In this document: positions 34,485-44,963 of the stretch, piece by piece
Layout of the letters: every line of letters starts with the position of its first letter
Position numbering within the stretch: the stretch's first letter is position 1
DNA from: Solen grandis
Taxonomy: Eukaryota; Mollusca; Bivalvia; Adapedonta; Solenidae
Assembly (NCBI GenBank): GCA_021229015.1
Contig: CM037782.1
Location: 63,984,108 to 64,048,107 of the forward strand
DNA: 64,000 bases
Reading direction: 5' to 3'
Made by a program: the position numbers and the translations under genes
The notes under the pieces: generated by a model
What the model was told of the DNA's origin: nothing
What the model saw: the letters and a program-made list of their open reading frames with translations, nothing else
The model's database searches: none

Positions 34485-36563
34485 TCATGCATTCATGGAT
34501 ATATGCTGTGTACTATTACCTTGTATCTCTTCAAATTGATGTGAAGAATTTCCAAATTCATTAGATTTGTCATCCTTCCCTCCAACAAACTCACAATGGT
34601 CTTCTCCACTGCCCAAGGAATCTCCAATATCTAGAAATGTCTCATTGAGAGCATCACTCAAATATATTTTATATGTAGTGGCATTGCAGAGTTCCACACC
34701 AACAAATTTTCCCACAGAATATGCAGTTCTCTTTATAAATTGTTTTCCATCAGAACAGCCTGACCTTCCGGTACTGTGTTCAAACTTGTAAGGTACCCAT
34801 TTGTTTGTTTTTAAGGCACCCTCCATATTTTTTTCTTCAATAGCATTTACAGAAGTTTTAATGTCTGCCATTGAATTTCGCATTTTCTGTATTTTTTCTG
34901 CTAGCCTGCTGTGATTATGTTTAAGGTTTTGAAGTCTGATTTCGACACTGTCAAATTTTTCATGCATATGTTCAGACAAGTCTGTGTATTCCTTTTCTAT
35001 TTCTGTTATGTTATCAAGAATGTTATTCCAAGCTGGTTTCACAGTTTCCTGGACAAACCGTACTGTGCTTTCAACTCGCAGCTCTTTATGAAATATATCA
35101 ACTTCAGTGTCTGGGTCATAGTCTGGAAAAAGAGTTGCATTAAAGTCCTGCAGTATTTCTCTGATTACACTCATGTTTTTGTCAATGTAATGCACTTCTT
35201 TCCTTAAATTTGCAATTGTTGTTTTAACTTGACCAATAGAGGCACTCTGCTGATTATGTCTCTTATCACAATTGCTTCTAATACTGGATAACTCCTCTTT
35301 GAATGGAGAAAGTTTTTCAGCAATTTTATAGGCTAACTTATTTTCTATGTCCAATTTACTTATTCGAAACTGCTGTTTAATTTCAGGATCTGCAAGAAAG
35401 TCTGACTTCAGTGTATCCATTGCATCTACTAGTGAACTAATGCTTTTGTCCATATCATCCAATCTTCTTGAATTACTGGGCTCCTTCCTTTTGTTACTCA
35501 GCTCTGTAATCTTTTCGTTATACTCTTTCGTTATATTAGTGACATGTTCCATTATTTCAGCTAGTCTTGTGTCAGTATGATGTAGTTTACTTTTAACTTG
35601 TTTTAGGTAGAAGTTAATTACACCCTTTACATTCTCTTGTTGTATGCTAAAGCGAGACTCAAGCAATCTGTCAATGACTCTACTCATATGGTTTCCGTAG
35701 TTAGCATCTGCTTGTAGTAGATGTGCCTGGAGGTATCCCTCTGGGAAGACATTATCACTTGCACTGTTAGGTGCAGACTTTTCACCTACGTTTTTATTTT
35801 TGTCATGTTTATGATATTCACCAACAGGTGGTTCCACATTTTCTGTTTCATCAACAAAGTGTAAATTCATTGGAGCATTTGCCGTTGGGGTTGTGTCTTG
35901 TTCAGAATGTGTGACACGATTCACAAAGAGTTTAGTGGTGCTAAATTGACTCATATCAAACTCTTTAGTGGTTTTAGTAACATCATTATAATCATCCATT
36001 AAATCCTTCCTTAACTCTGCTAACATCTCCTCTTGTAATGTTTTTCTCATTTTTGCTATCTCTTTCTTTACCAAAGGCCTCATAAGTTTATTCAATTTTT
36101 TCCTACTGATTAAACTTGTAATGTCAGGAATAGATGCAAGTATTTTTTCGGAATGTGTGCTCTCATGATATTTTAAGTCATGCTCTACTGTGCCCATCCT
36201 TGTGTTTAAAATATTAAATCTTGCCTCTAATTTATTTAGCCTCTCTTTCATTTCAGTCTCTTCTTCTTTGTTACTTATCCTTGACACTGCATAGGCCAGC
36301 CTGACTTTAATGTCACTGACCTCTCGCCTTAAGCGTGTGAATTGACTGTCAATAGATTTCATTTTATGATCCAAGTGTTTGTTTGTATCACACGACGATT
36401 TTATACTGTCCTTTGGAATCATTAAACTTAAAACACAGTTGTCTTGGGTACTTTCTACAGCCAGTCCTGTTGCCATCAGAAACACATTGGCAAGGAGTAT
36501 CACAGATGCAAAAATCAACTTGTTGCTCATATGATTCATTGTTTTTACATTCCAGTGGTGCAT
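34485..36563 (-). CDS. Secreted coiled-coil protein with C-terminal cysteine domain
   Basis: An uninterrupted 692-codon frame. Met1, Met9 and Met12 are possible starts. A hydrophobic stretch (LIFASVILLANVFLMATGLA, residues 16-35) directly after Met12 acts as a signal peptide, so 36530 may be the true start. Residues ~63-130, 155-190, 290-420 and 440-580 are Leu/Ile/Lys/Glu heptad-like and predict long coiled coils, divided by a low-complexity linker (~200-290). The C-terminal ~60 residues (603-662) differ: GCSDGKQFIKRTAYSVGKFV, a second Cys (LCNATTYKIYLSD), then GDSLGSGEDHCEF. This region resembles, from memory, the C-terminal domain of the target-of-Nesh-SH3/FNDC1 type, which is longer. Several N-glycosylation sequons (e.g. 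NIT 343, NAT 475, NAT 627, NET 640) fit an extracellular, possibly oligomeric matrix protein. The function is inferred, not known. Confidence 0.85.
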   Translation of the reverse strand: MHHWNVKTMNHMSNKLIFASVILLANVFLMATGLAVESTQDNCVLSLMIPKDSIKSSCDTNKHLDHKMKSIDSQFTRLRREVSDIKVRLAYAVSRISNKEEETEMKERLNKLEARFNILNTRMGTVEHDLKYHESTHSEKILASIPDITSLISRKKLNKLMRPLVKKEIAKMRKTLQEEMLAELRKDLMDDYNDVTKTTKEFDMSQFSTTKLFVNRVTHSEQDTTPTANAPMNLHFVDETENVEPPVGEYHKHDKNKNVGEKSAPNSASDNVFPEGYLQAHLLQADANYGNHMSRVIDRLLESRFSIQQENVKGVINFYLKQVKSKLHHTDTRLAEIMEHVTNITKEYNEKITELSNKRKEPSNSRRLDDMDKSISSLVDAMDTLKSDFLADPEIKQQFRISKLDIENKLAYKIAEKLSPFKEELSSIRSNCDKRHNQQSASIGQVKTTIANLRKEVHYIDKNMSVIREILQDFNATLFPDYDPDTEVDIFHKELRVESTVRFVQETVKPAWNNILDNITEIEKEYTDLSEHMHEKFDSVEIRLQNLKHNHSRLAEKIQKMRNSMADIKTSVNAIEEKNMEGALKTNKWVPYKFEHSTGRSGCSDGKQFIKRTAYSVGKFVGVELCNATTYKIYLSDALNETFLDIGDSLGSGEDHCEFVGGKDDKSNEFGNSSHQFEEIQGNSTQHISMNA

Positions 36564-36818
36564 TTTACTCAGTTACCACAAAATCATTTAAAAGAAACAA
36601 TCCACTTCCAGATTAATACAAACATTCTATGTGAAAAGAAGAAAAAGCACAAAACCTGCACAAGTTTTTCAGTAGCAGAAAATGTGTCCGAGAAGCCATT
36701 CTCCAGATCACTTCACCACCCCTTTGTGTGATATCCTTGGACTTGATTTTCAGGGGGTACACATGTTAAAAGGTAACTAACTGTATTTACTTAAACTGTT
36801 AGGAGTAGCTATCTGATT

Positions 36819-36824
36819 TTTATT
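36819..36824 (-). promoter_or_regulatory. Polyadenylation signal AATAAA
   Basis: AATAAA on the minus strand lies about 120 bases beyond the stop codon of the terminal exon at 36942-37004, a plausible distance for a 3' end. It leaves only ~260 bases before the start of the next minus-strand gene. Confidence 0.5.
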
Positions 36825-36941
36825 ACTGCATTTGATGCATTGTCAGTGCAGTATAAATATTCTAAAGTTCACTTTTCTTGTGTATGTAGTTTACTGGCCT
36901 TGGAGGTAGTTGTGATGATATGATCTGTAGGCTTTTACGGA

Positions 36942-37004
36942 TCACTTCATCGCTTTGATGGGCTGAAAATCACCAGTCTGCCCAGTAAAGATGAATGAGC
37001 TAAT
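36942..37004 (-). CDS. Terminal coding exon of an unrecognised gene
   Basis: A strong acceptor (TTTTCTCTGTCTCCTGTCTT then TTACAG) is followed by 20 codons, ISSFIFTGQTGDFQPIKAMK, and TGA. The exon starts in phase 0, matching the phase-0 end of the exon at 39300-39372. An AATAAA lies downstream at 36824-36819. Together with 39372-39300 and 39717-39551 it forms a consistent open model of 100 residues. I do not recognise the protein. Confidence 0.6.
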   Translation of the reverse strand: MSSFIFTGQTGDFQPIKAMK

Positions 37005-39299
37005 CTGTAAAAGACAGGAGACAGAGAAAATGAAGTTGAAAAATAATATACCATGCATTTAACTCCAAATGAGACATAAACCTGCATAAATCAATGAGCA
37101 CTTCCCTGAAACACCTAATCAACATGCTGGTGATTAATTCCACACATTGTGCAATGGGAAATAAAACATACATTTGAGATTTTTCTCACAGTCACTGATT
37201 GGTCAGTTTAAATCAGCAGATTATACTGGATATTGCCAATCCTTTGATAAAAGGGTCTGTAAATGGTTACCGTGGATACAGGGTGAAAGTTTAATTCTGA
37301 TATTCATTAATATCATTTACATATTGAGGACTCTTGATGAATATTAATTAACAGCAGAAAAATCAATAATTGTTTTATATATACCATTTAAAGCTCAGTA
37401 AATTAATTTGGTATTCAAGTCATAAATTTGCATTATTATGAATATTGATGAGGTAAAGGATTAAGGTAACTGGCTTAGTAGCAAAGTGTATTGAGACATT
37501 GACAAAATATAAATGCAAAAGAAAAAATATCATGAAATATATAAAAATGTAACAAAGTATTGTTTAAAAAAAACAACAGGTAGATTATGCTCCTACCATG
37601 ATATTTGTTCAAATGTTAGAGGAGTTTGACATTTTGTTGGTTTGGATTATGATATCTAACAGTGTTGAAAGAGTATGAAATAATTTTGACATTTTCCAGT
37701 AATTAAGTTTGCTTATGCCATATATATTTGTAACTGTTTTTGTAACTTCACATTATATACTGAATGATTGCAATCCAGACCCTAAAAAGACTTAGGCAAA
37801 TTACAATAACAAGGCAGTCACTTGCACACCCTTGTATTACAGCCAGATCTTCACTCCATACTGAGTGGTTTATAATTCACAGTATAATTTTTGTTAAGAA
37901 AATGTGTGTAGATAATTTCTATACAAAATATAATGTATTTCCATAAATTTTAATGATTTTGATATGCAAATGATAAAGTTTGAAGCAATTTCACAAATTT
38001 GATATCAGCACACTGAATAAATTTAAATTTAAGAGGGTTGATGAAATCTATTTTCCTACTGTTTTTTTTTTTTTTTTTTTGTTTACATCAGTTAACCTAA
38101 TGATATTGTTCCTGGATGCAAAGTTCAGGTTCAACCCAGGAACCATTGAGAGCGATGGATTAGTATAAGTTTTATGAACTTGCTTTCCTAGCTTAGTTTC
38201 AAATTAAATCTGATATTATTAATTAGGGCATTTTATTTATGAGATTAAATAATTTTATGTGATGTGAAATTTTGGAATATGTAGATTTCTGTACATGTAT
38301 CTGGTAAAGTTAAGTTCAGTGGCTGAAAAAGAAAAATTATTTTATGTTACTTTAAATTACTAACACCCCTCAACCATTCCTACTACATGTACCACCAAAA
38401 AATATTATATCTTTTTTTTCAATTTAATTATCAATTCCAGCTCAGTTCTGCCATTTATGTATGAATAAAATATATTTAAAATATTTCTTTTGAAAAAACT
38501 ATTTTGCTATTGCAACACCTTAATTGTTATAATGTCTCTGAAGATGGAAGTCTTTTGAATAATTTGAATTTGTGACCATTATTTTCATTTAGAAAAATCT
38601 TTGAATCAGAGCTTAAGTGGACAAAAAATATGTATTTATATAACATGGAAATAGATTGAAAATACATTTCATATATAACATTAGATGGTTTATACTTAGA
38701 TAACAACTCAACTTTTAATAGATTTATTAATAATCTTTCGACTTGATTTAAAACATATGAAACAATGAGATTATTTTTATCACTTCACTTCTATTAAGTA
38801 TTTGATTGTAGATCTAAACTCACATTTAAGTTAACAATTCATGGAAATTTATTAGAATATATATAAAAAAAACTGACTTATAATAAGGTAGAACTTACCT
38901 TATGCTTAAAGGAATTAAGTGAATATATACAACTCATGAAAGATCACAAAATCATTTACCATGAATAAGGTAATATCAAGAATTATTTTTTTACAATACT
39001 CAATGACTTTAAAATGCCTCATGTATAAATTTTGATATTTCACATATTTTTTTTTTAACATTTTCCTCCTGTAAACTTTTATTTTATTTAGTGATAAAAG
39101 TAAGTCATAAAACATTCATCAATCTGTTGCTGAATATGCCTCATTACATTTCTTAATAATTTAAAACTGTTTTAAGAGCATAAAATAAAATACTCAACAT
39201 TTTTCCAAGGTTAGGATTTTAATATCTTGTGTGTATATGAGAATATAAGTTATATAACTATTATAATTGTTAAATCCAGTGTCTAGAAATATAACTCAC
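37005..39299 (-). other. Putative 2.3-kb intron of the minus-strand gene
   Basis: It is bounded by a donor GTGAGT (39299) and an acceptor TTTTACAG (37005). It is AT-rich. On the plus strand, a 17-T tract plus TTTACATCAG at 38062-38090 precedes a 24-codon frame (LMILFLDAKFRFNPGTIESD) to 38168. This could be an opposite-strand exon, but the T-tract may simply be a retroposed poly(A). Confidence 0.4.
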
Positions 39300-39372
39300 C
39301 CTTAATATAAATCCAGGGTCTAATTTGCTCAGTCCATCCTGGAGGTTGTGCATTTCATTCATCCCTTCCCTG
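39300..39372 (-). CDS. Internal coding exon of the same unrecognised gene
   Basis: The acceptor TGCTCTCTTCAG and donor AGG|GTGAGT are both near consensus. One base completes the codon begun in the upstream exon. The next 24 codons read REGMNEMHNLQDGLSKLDPG and FILR. Of the other two frames, the one beginning at the exon's first base stops within six codons. The phases match both the preceding and following exons, which is the main support. Confidence 0.6.
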
Positions 39373-39550
39373 CTGAAGAGAGCATCTTATTTATATCACA
39401 TAATGTACTTTTATGCAATTCAAACTGCACACACAGTATTTAGAAGTGAGTGGGCGGTAAGCTGATAGTTTTCACAATAACAGATGTGTTTTAGTTTAAC
39501 TCCACTGAATGTCTTGATATACCATGGCAGACTTGAAGTTTATCCAGCAC

Positions 39551-39717
39551 CTACAGATCAACCAAGTGCCTTGATTAGTGCAAAAACCTAACTGTTTGTT
39601 CAGCAAAGCTAGAAGCACAATTGGGTGATGGATAAATTCACTATAAGGCTGAAATGAATTTCTACCCTCTGGTGGGGTTGGAGTATTGTACATTAAATCT
39701 TTACTTATGTCAACATG
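39551..39717 (-). CDS. Internal coding exon of the same unrecognised gene
   Basis: The acceptor is strong (CTTACTCTTCAGCTGTTTTCAG). The frame reads HVDISKDLMYNTPTPPEGRN, then ..QPYSEFIHHPIVLLALLNKQ.. and a Cys-containing end, to a donor TAG|GTGCTG at 39550. It ends with two bases of a codon, completed by the first base of the next exon (39372). The 178-bp intron is short. The donor is the weakest element: the frame itself stays open to a stop at 39496, so this could instead be the last exon of a different transcript. Confidence 0.5.
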
Positions 39718-39879
39718 CTGAAAACAGCTGAAGAGTAAGAAAATGTTTCTATATGAAAACCAGTTTAAACACTCTTCAGTGAAACCTGCAGTAATTAATC
39801 AATTATGTAAGGCCATCCCACTATGAAGTATTATTTTGAATTTGAAGTGTTATTCAGCCAACACCATCACCATAAAAAA

Positions 39880-39943
<64 letters not shown>
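39880..39943. repeat. (CAT)n microsatellite
   Basis: About 21 CAT units. On the plus strand it reads as polyhistidine in a 60-codon frame, which is not a gene. It would be a highly polymorphic locus. Confidence 0.97.
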
Positions 39944-40273
39944 TTTGTAATCATTGTTATCATCATCATCATTGCTGTCATCCTTTACAAAAGTGGTTGA
40001 GATGATTAAACTGTCAGAGGATGAAACACTTTACACCCCCCTCACTAACTTAGAACTGGTGTCTGAACATACAGATGCTCTAAACCATGTAGATAACCAG
40101 TAGACTGGGTATATTAACATCTGATACATGCATAATCATACTTTCAGGCTTAGATATAAAAATCAAAATCTTACTTTTCTATGCACTTGATGTTATAAAA
40201 AAAAATCAGTTTTTTCCGTACACATGTTCCGTTCATGTTAATGTCCAGAAATATAAGAAATATAGTTATCTAA

Positions 40274-40460
40274 TTTTTTTTTTTTTTTTTTTTTTGACGT
40301 AGCTGTGTAACCTCACTTTTGACCTAATATTTGATAATGATGCGCAAAAAGACCAAATGAACATTTAAATGATTTTTATTGGTAGAAAATGCAGAAAAAG
40401 GTTTTGCACCATTGTTTTCTGAGATGACAACTAGCTGAAGTATAATTATGCTTTGTATTC
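40274..40460 (-). repeat. Poly(A)-ended dispersed repeat, copy 2
   Basis: It is the same element as 23479-23648: minus-strand GAATACAAAGC, TCAGCTAGTTGTCATCTCAG, AAAACCTTTTTCTG, GGTCAAAAGTGAGG, then an A-run of about 20. The conserved order and terminal A-run identify a retroposed short element. Confidence 0.65.
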
Positions 40461-40480
40461 CCCCAAAAACTTTAAACCAT

Positions 40481-40779
40481 CCCCGGTGACCAAGTGGTAG
40501 GAGCGTCTGCCCATTGTGCGGGAGGTCCGACCCCGGTCCGAAATACCAAAGTCATAAAAATGGTACTGTTATAGCTCCCTTGCTTGGCGCTCAGCAGATA
40601 AGGGTAATTGCAGGACTGGTTGGCCCAGTGTCAGGATAATGTGAATAAGTGTGGTATCATGCCACATGTCTACGGCGTGATACTGCAGTATGGCAGCACT
40701 ATATCTGTCTCAAGTAGACATCGTCTCCAAATGACTGAAATACTGTCGGTGGGATGTTAAACCCAACAAACAAACAAAA
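40481..40779 (+). mobile_element. Complete tRNA-derived SINE (family 2)
   Basis: The head is CCCCGGTGACCAAGTGGTAG with an A-box-like TGACCAAGTGG and a B-box-like GGTCCGACCCC. The body is TATAGCTCCCTTGCTTGG, GTGGTATCATGCC and GGCGTGATACTGCAG. The tail is ATGTTAAACCCAACAAACAA. The truncated copy at 18728-18946 and fragments at 60880-61030, 49795-49832 and 63945-63980 belong to the same family. Confidence 0.88.
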
Positions 40780-40887
40780 TTTTTATGTAGTGTCCTGACT
40801 GAATTACAGTTGCTTTGATATATAATAAATATATAGAGTTGATTTATCAAAACGCTTCTCTTAGTTGAATATTGAGACTTGTTTCAG

Positions 40888-41134
40888 GGTGGGCATTTTA
40901 AATATTTGCAGTGTAGGCAAGTTTTGCAGAATATTGATAGTGAATTTAATTGTTTATTGTATTATTTCCCCCTGGAAAACCTTCATAATTTGTTTCACCG
41001 TATCTGGATGACTGAAAGATGGTTGTCTATGCTTCATTACAATAGTGTTTACTTCCCAGATTGCAGTGGTGGGGACACATTTATCTATGCTTATTTTGAC
41101 TTCCCAGTACGAAACATTGCACATATAATAATTG
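40888..41134 (+). CDS. Possible internal exon, unknown product
   Basis: An acceptor (GAGACTTGTTTCAG) opens an 82-codon frame with protein-like content (HFKYLQCRQVLQNIDSEF, NLFHRIWMTERWLSMLHYN, DTFIYAYFDFPVRNIAHI). It ends at a GT (ATTG|GTACAT) 17 bases before a MITE. It is on the strand opposite the three-exon gene model. The length is unusual for such AT-rich DNA, but I find no domain. Confidence 0.3.
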
Positions 41135-41150
41135 GTACATTATTTAAATA

Positions 41151-41705
41151 CGAGGGATGTTAAAAAATAAATAGGACTGTGGCGATAATGTTCACATCTT
41201 TTAATTTACCTACATGGTTTTACAAGTAACATACATCGGAACATATCCTCTACATGCAGTGAAATTATCAATAAAATATGATAACAACTAACAATTATAT
41301 TTCTAAGTTTTCATTTGATGGCATATTTGCACATTTAACCATATCACCAGTATTATTCAAATCTTGTTTACTTGGGCATCTATCGTCTAAATGATGTCAA
41401 ATCTGTATATGACATCACTTATATAATATCTATGTTGGTGGAATATGAATAAAAGCAAACGACAAATAATGAACAAATTACAAGAGTAATGTCACTTGAC
41501 AACTGACTTGATGCACTGCGCCGGGTGCATGTTATCATGGTTATTCAATAGCAAAATGCACGCGCATATAGCCGAAAAATATAAAAGAATTATGACAAAA
41601 ATATAGAAAACATTTTCCTATTGCTGTACACATGAAAATATCTAAAATCTAACGGTAAAAGAAGATGCAAGACCCTCAGTCCTATTTATTTTTGAACAAC
41701 CCTCA
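41151..41705. mobile_element. Mariner/Tc1-type MITE
   Basis: The element is 555 bp and flanked by TA. The ends CGAGGGATGTTAAAAAATAA and, inverted, TGAGGGTTGTTCAAAAATAA continue in both cases into ATAGGACTG. There is no coding capacity. The GAGGGTNNT..AAAAAT termini and TA target fit the mariner group. Confidence 0.85.
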
Positions 41706-41707
41706 TA

Positions 41708-43284
41708 CTATCAATATAGTTTTGTCAATTTTTATAAACATTCAGAATTTCCTGATTCTTTGTATATTAATAGTATTGAAACAGATCTGGTTTTCGGGAC
41801 TTTATAAGGGATAGAGGCCTGGCCGACCTGTGCCACAACTAACTCCGGATAGTTCTCTATATTTTATTGACACTCACGTATCTGAAATTTACATATAACC
41901 AATATACATTTATATATTCATATATATTCATATAAATTTCAAGATCCAAGTTTAACATTTAAAACAATATATTGACAAATACAATTACATTTTTTTTATT
42001 TGTCTTAGTTCATCTTAACGAAAATAAGTTAAAATAATTATTCTATGTGCATAGTGTTTATCATCATAATAGTCATTTTTACAGAATATTAATGCTGGCT
42101 CTCTTGACTTGGCAACATATAAAATATATGGTTTACATGCATCTCAAGTATATCATACATACAATACATTACATACCGATCATTGTGAGTGTGTCCCGTG
42201 CCTAAAATCTGTGCTCGTCTCCCGTCACTCTCTCACATGCCAATAGTGAACTGTAAACCAAATACCCAAAACATAGATGCACGTTGTTAAGAAGAATGAT
42301 GGGACAAACTGATAGACCAATTCAATCCGCTCGGAAAATATAATACATTGCACGCGTGACATACACATGGAAACTAATTTCAAAACCGAATTAAAAGAAT
42401 AACAAAATATCACAAACAGCGACCAATACCACACCTAAAATATGCGTTTACAAAGGAATCTGCCTATCACTGCCAAATGCCAAGATGTTGAGAAGAGTTT
42501 GTCACTCCCAACTGAAGACTGACCACCACTGAACAAACTCTCACCTCGCTATTGTGATATACTCACAAAGCGCGGGTAACTATACACAAAGACAAAGAAC
42601 AGGTTTCCCGTGCACGAGGATTTTAAAATTAGAAGGACATACCCATATCCACACAAAGAAACAAAGTGTCGAGGTCGACGTAGATATTAGAGCGAGTGAT
42701 TCTGGAAGGGGTTCAGTTTATCAAAATACGGAATAAATATAATGATTAAAATCGGTTCTGCTACAGTATATTATCTAATCTACTAAAATATGAGATAAAA
42801 CAGGGGATCACTGGCCTTGGAAAACATTTATGAGAATTTCTAAAGTAAAAACCAACAGTGTTTGTTTTCATCTTCATGTTTCTTTTGTTGAAGCATTCAG
42901 ATTTTTGAAAAAGGTTTGCTTGCAACACTGTTCTTAGGAAGCACACATTTTGGATCGGACACAATTTGGGGCTATATTTAGTAATTTTATATTCATAGAT
43001 TTCCCTCTTATATACTACACTGAGAAATAAGTCCAAATTTGTTTCCTCTTTTGACACTAAATGGTGACAATTTTCATGTTTATTTCAGTACGATTGCATT
43101 ATGGAAGTTGAAATTGAATAAAAATGTTTTGAAAATCGATGCTGGTGATACTGTGTTTAATAAACTGCAATGAACAAAGATAATATGCAGAAAACAATTT
43201 GCAATCTCATGTGGAGATATTTCGAACTATGACTGGCTGGAATTTCCAATATATACGTAAAAAAAATCATGATGACGTCACAGT
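41708..43284. other. Unassigned; 42180-42740 less AT-rich
   Basis: The block 42180-42740 is richer in GC and CpG than its surroundings (CACGCGTGAC, GCGCGGGTAAC, GTCGAGGTCGACG). It could be a promoter/5' region or an LTR, but I found neither boundaries nor a start codon context. Confidence 0.3.
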
Positions 43285-43356
43285 AGCAAAACATCGCAGT
43301 GGTACAGCATCTGATTAGCATGCTAAAGGTGGTAGGTTCGAGTCCTGGGGGAGTAA
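43285..43356 (+). other. tRNA-like sequence, probably not functional
   Basis: TCGCAGTGGTACAGCATC and GTAGGTTCGAGTCCTGG look like A and B boxes with normal spacing, and a T-run follows. The anticodon stem cannot be paired properly, and the acceptor strands do not match. It is probably a SINE head or tRNA pseudogene. Confidence 0.4.
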
Positions 43357-43457
43357 CTTTTTTTCTAATTTTTTTTTAACTTTTTCTTTTTTAGATTTCT
43401 TCTGCAATATAAGACATACATATTTCTATCATAATGAAAACCATTAAGTACATGACT

Positions 43458-43505
43458 CTGTGTGTGTGTGTGTGTGTATATATATATTGTAATATATATA
43501 TATAA
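43458..43505. repeat. (TG)n(TA)n microsatellite
   Basis: About ten TG units run into TA repeats broken by TTGTAA. Confidence 0.95.
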
Positions 43506-43777
43506 AACACATTAGGTTATATATAATTTAAATCTCAAATAGAAAGTTTGTTGTTTTAGATTTCATACTCATCTTATATACTGTAGGCTAGAGAAATGGG
43601 GAGAGGAAAAGTGGCGATATGTTCATTGTTAGCAATCCATTGAGACAAATGATGGGTTTATCATTTTTAACGACCATATTCAAGCAAGGTTAAAGTGGGT
43701 TTATAACATTTGGTTCATTGGCATTGCTTGGAAATATTGAATTTACTTTGATAAACATAAGAAATGCTATATTATCA

Positions 43778-44955
43778 CATACATGCCATATTTTCAGTAT
43801 GTCTCCCAGGGAGATTTTGAAATTTTCACAGGGAGATTTGGGGTCCAGCCAGGGAGATTTTACGACATATATCGAAGAGACGTTCTTAATAAAAAATTTA
43901 AAAAAAAATACACATTTGATTACCCCTTCATTAAATTCATTAACAGTTTATATTATATACTGTTTATTGCATTTAATGAAAATACCATATGAAATTTATA
44001 TGTAAAAAAAAAATACAAAATTTATTAATAAATCTAATTCAAATGAAACTTAACTTTCCACAAGCACTGTTTTACATTAAATGCAACACTAACTTGTAAC
44101 AAATTGGAGAACATGCCATTTACATGCAAACACATTTAAATTGATTGTGATAAAAATATATATTTTTAATAATACTTTCACCTTCCGTCTGTTTATTCTT
44201 TTTTTCTGAATTAAATTGCTTTTAGCTAAAATATTATTTAGCTTAAAATATTTATCGTGTACGGTATGGTGGTATGAAGTGGTTACCCAACTCTTCCGAT
44301 CATGACATCTCATTATAGTAAATTACTCAGCAGACGATATCCCTTGTTTATCAAGTCATTTTCGATGTGAAAATTGCAATTCATTTGCAATTTATCGCTA
44401 GCTGAGGTGTACTTTCTATGATGTGTCAATATGATGAGTTTTGTTAAGATTTAAATGATTGGTAAACAGTTGATCTAATTATCATTTATTGTTTACACTT
44501 CCGGTCAGTAAGGATAAGCTATTCTCCGGGACCTTTTTTATCCATGATAAGATGATAAGATTTACGTCTTTATTACAGTGTACCATCCTAACCTTACTCA
44601 TTCTAGCTTTAGCATTGCCTTGATAGCTGCTAATTACCCGACGATAATTGTTTCAACTGATAGAGTGTCCAATCTGCTACCTGTCTGAATTATGCAATTT
44701 GATTGGATAAGGACGATCACACATTGCTTGTGGCTGTGTACAGCACACTGGTCAGGATTGATACTAACACATGTTCTTACGTAATCTGCCTAATGCTGTA
44801 TCATAGGTCGGTAATAAAATGGATTATACTGAGTTCAAAGGGAAACCAGTTTGATTTAAGTCAGACCGGGAGATTTTCACCTCCCGGCGGGAGATCGGGA
44901 GACAAGTCGAAATCCCGGGAGATTTAATCTCCCGCCGGGAGATATGGCATGTATG
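43778..44955. mobile_element. Non-autonomous DNA transposon with perfect 8-bp duplication
   Basis: The ends CATACATGCCATAT and ATATGGCATGTATG are perfect 14-bp inverted repeats, flanked on both sides by TATTATCA (43770-43777 and 44956-44963). Clusters of GGGAGATTT/CTCCCGG motifs lie just inside each end (43803-43865 and 44866-44940). The 1178-bp interior is AT-rich and has no transposase. An 8-bp duplication indicates the hAT or a similar superfamily. The perfect duplication suggests a fairly young insertion. Confidence 0.88.
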
Positions 44956-44963
44956 TATTATCA

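Noticed and set aside
39823..40005. Polyhistidine protein
   Set aside because: It is a (CAT)n microsatellite with no start or splice context.
43285..43356. Functional tRNA gene
   Set aside because: The A and B boxes are present, but the anticodon and acceptor stems do not pair.
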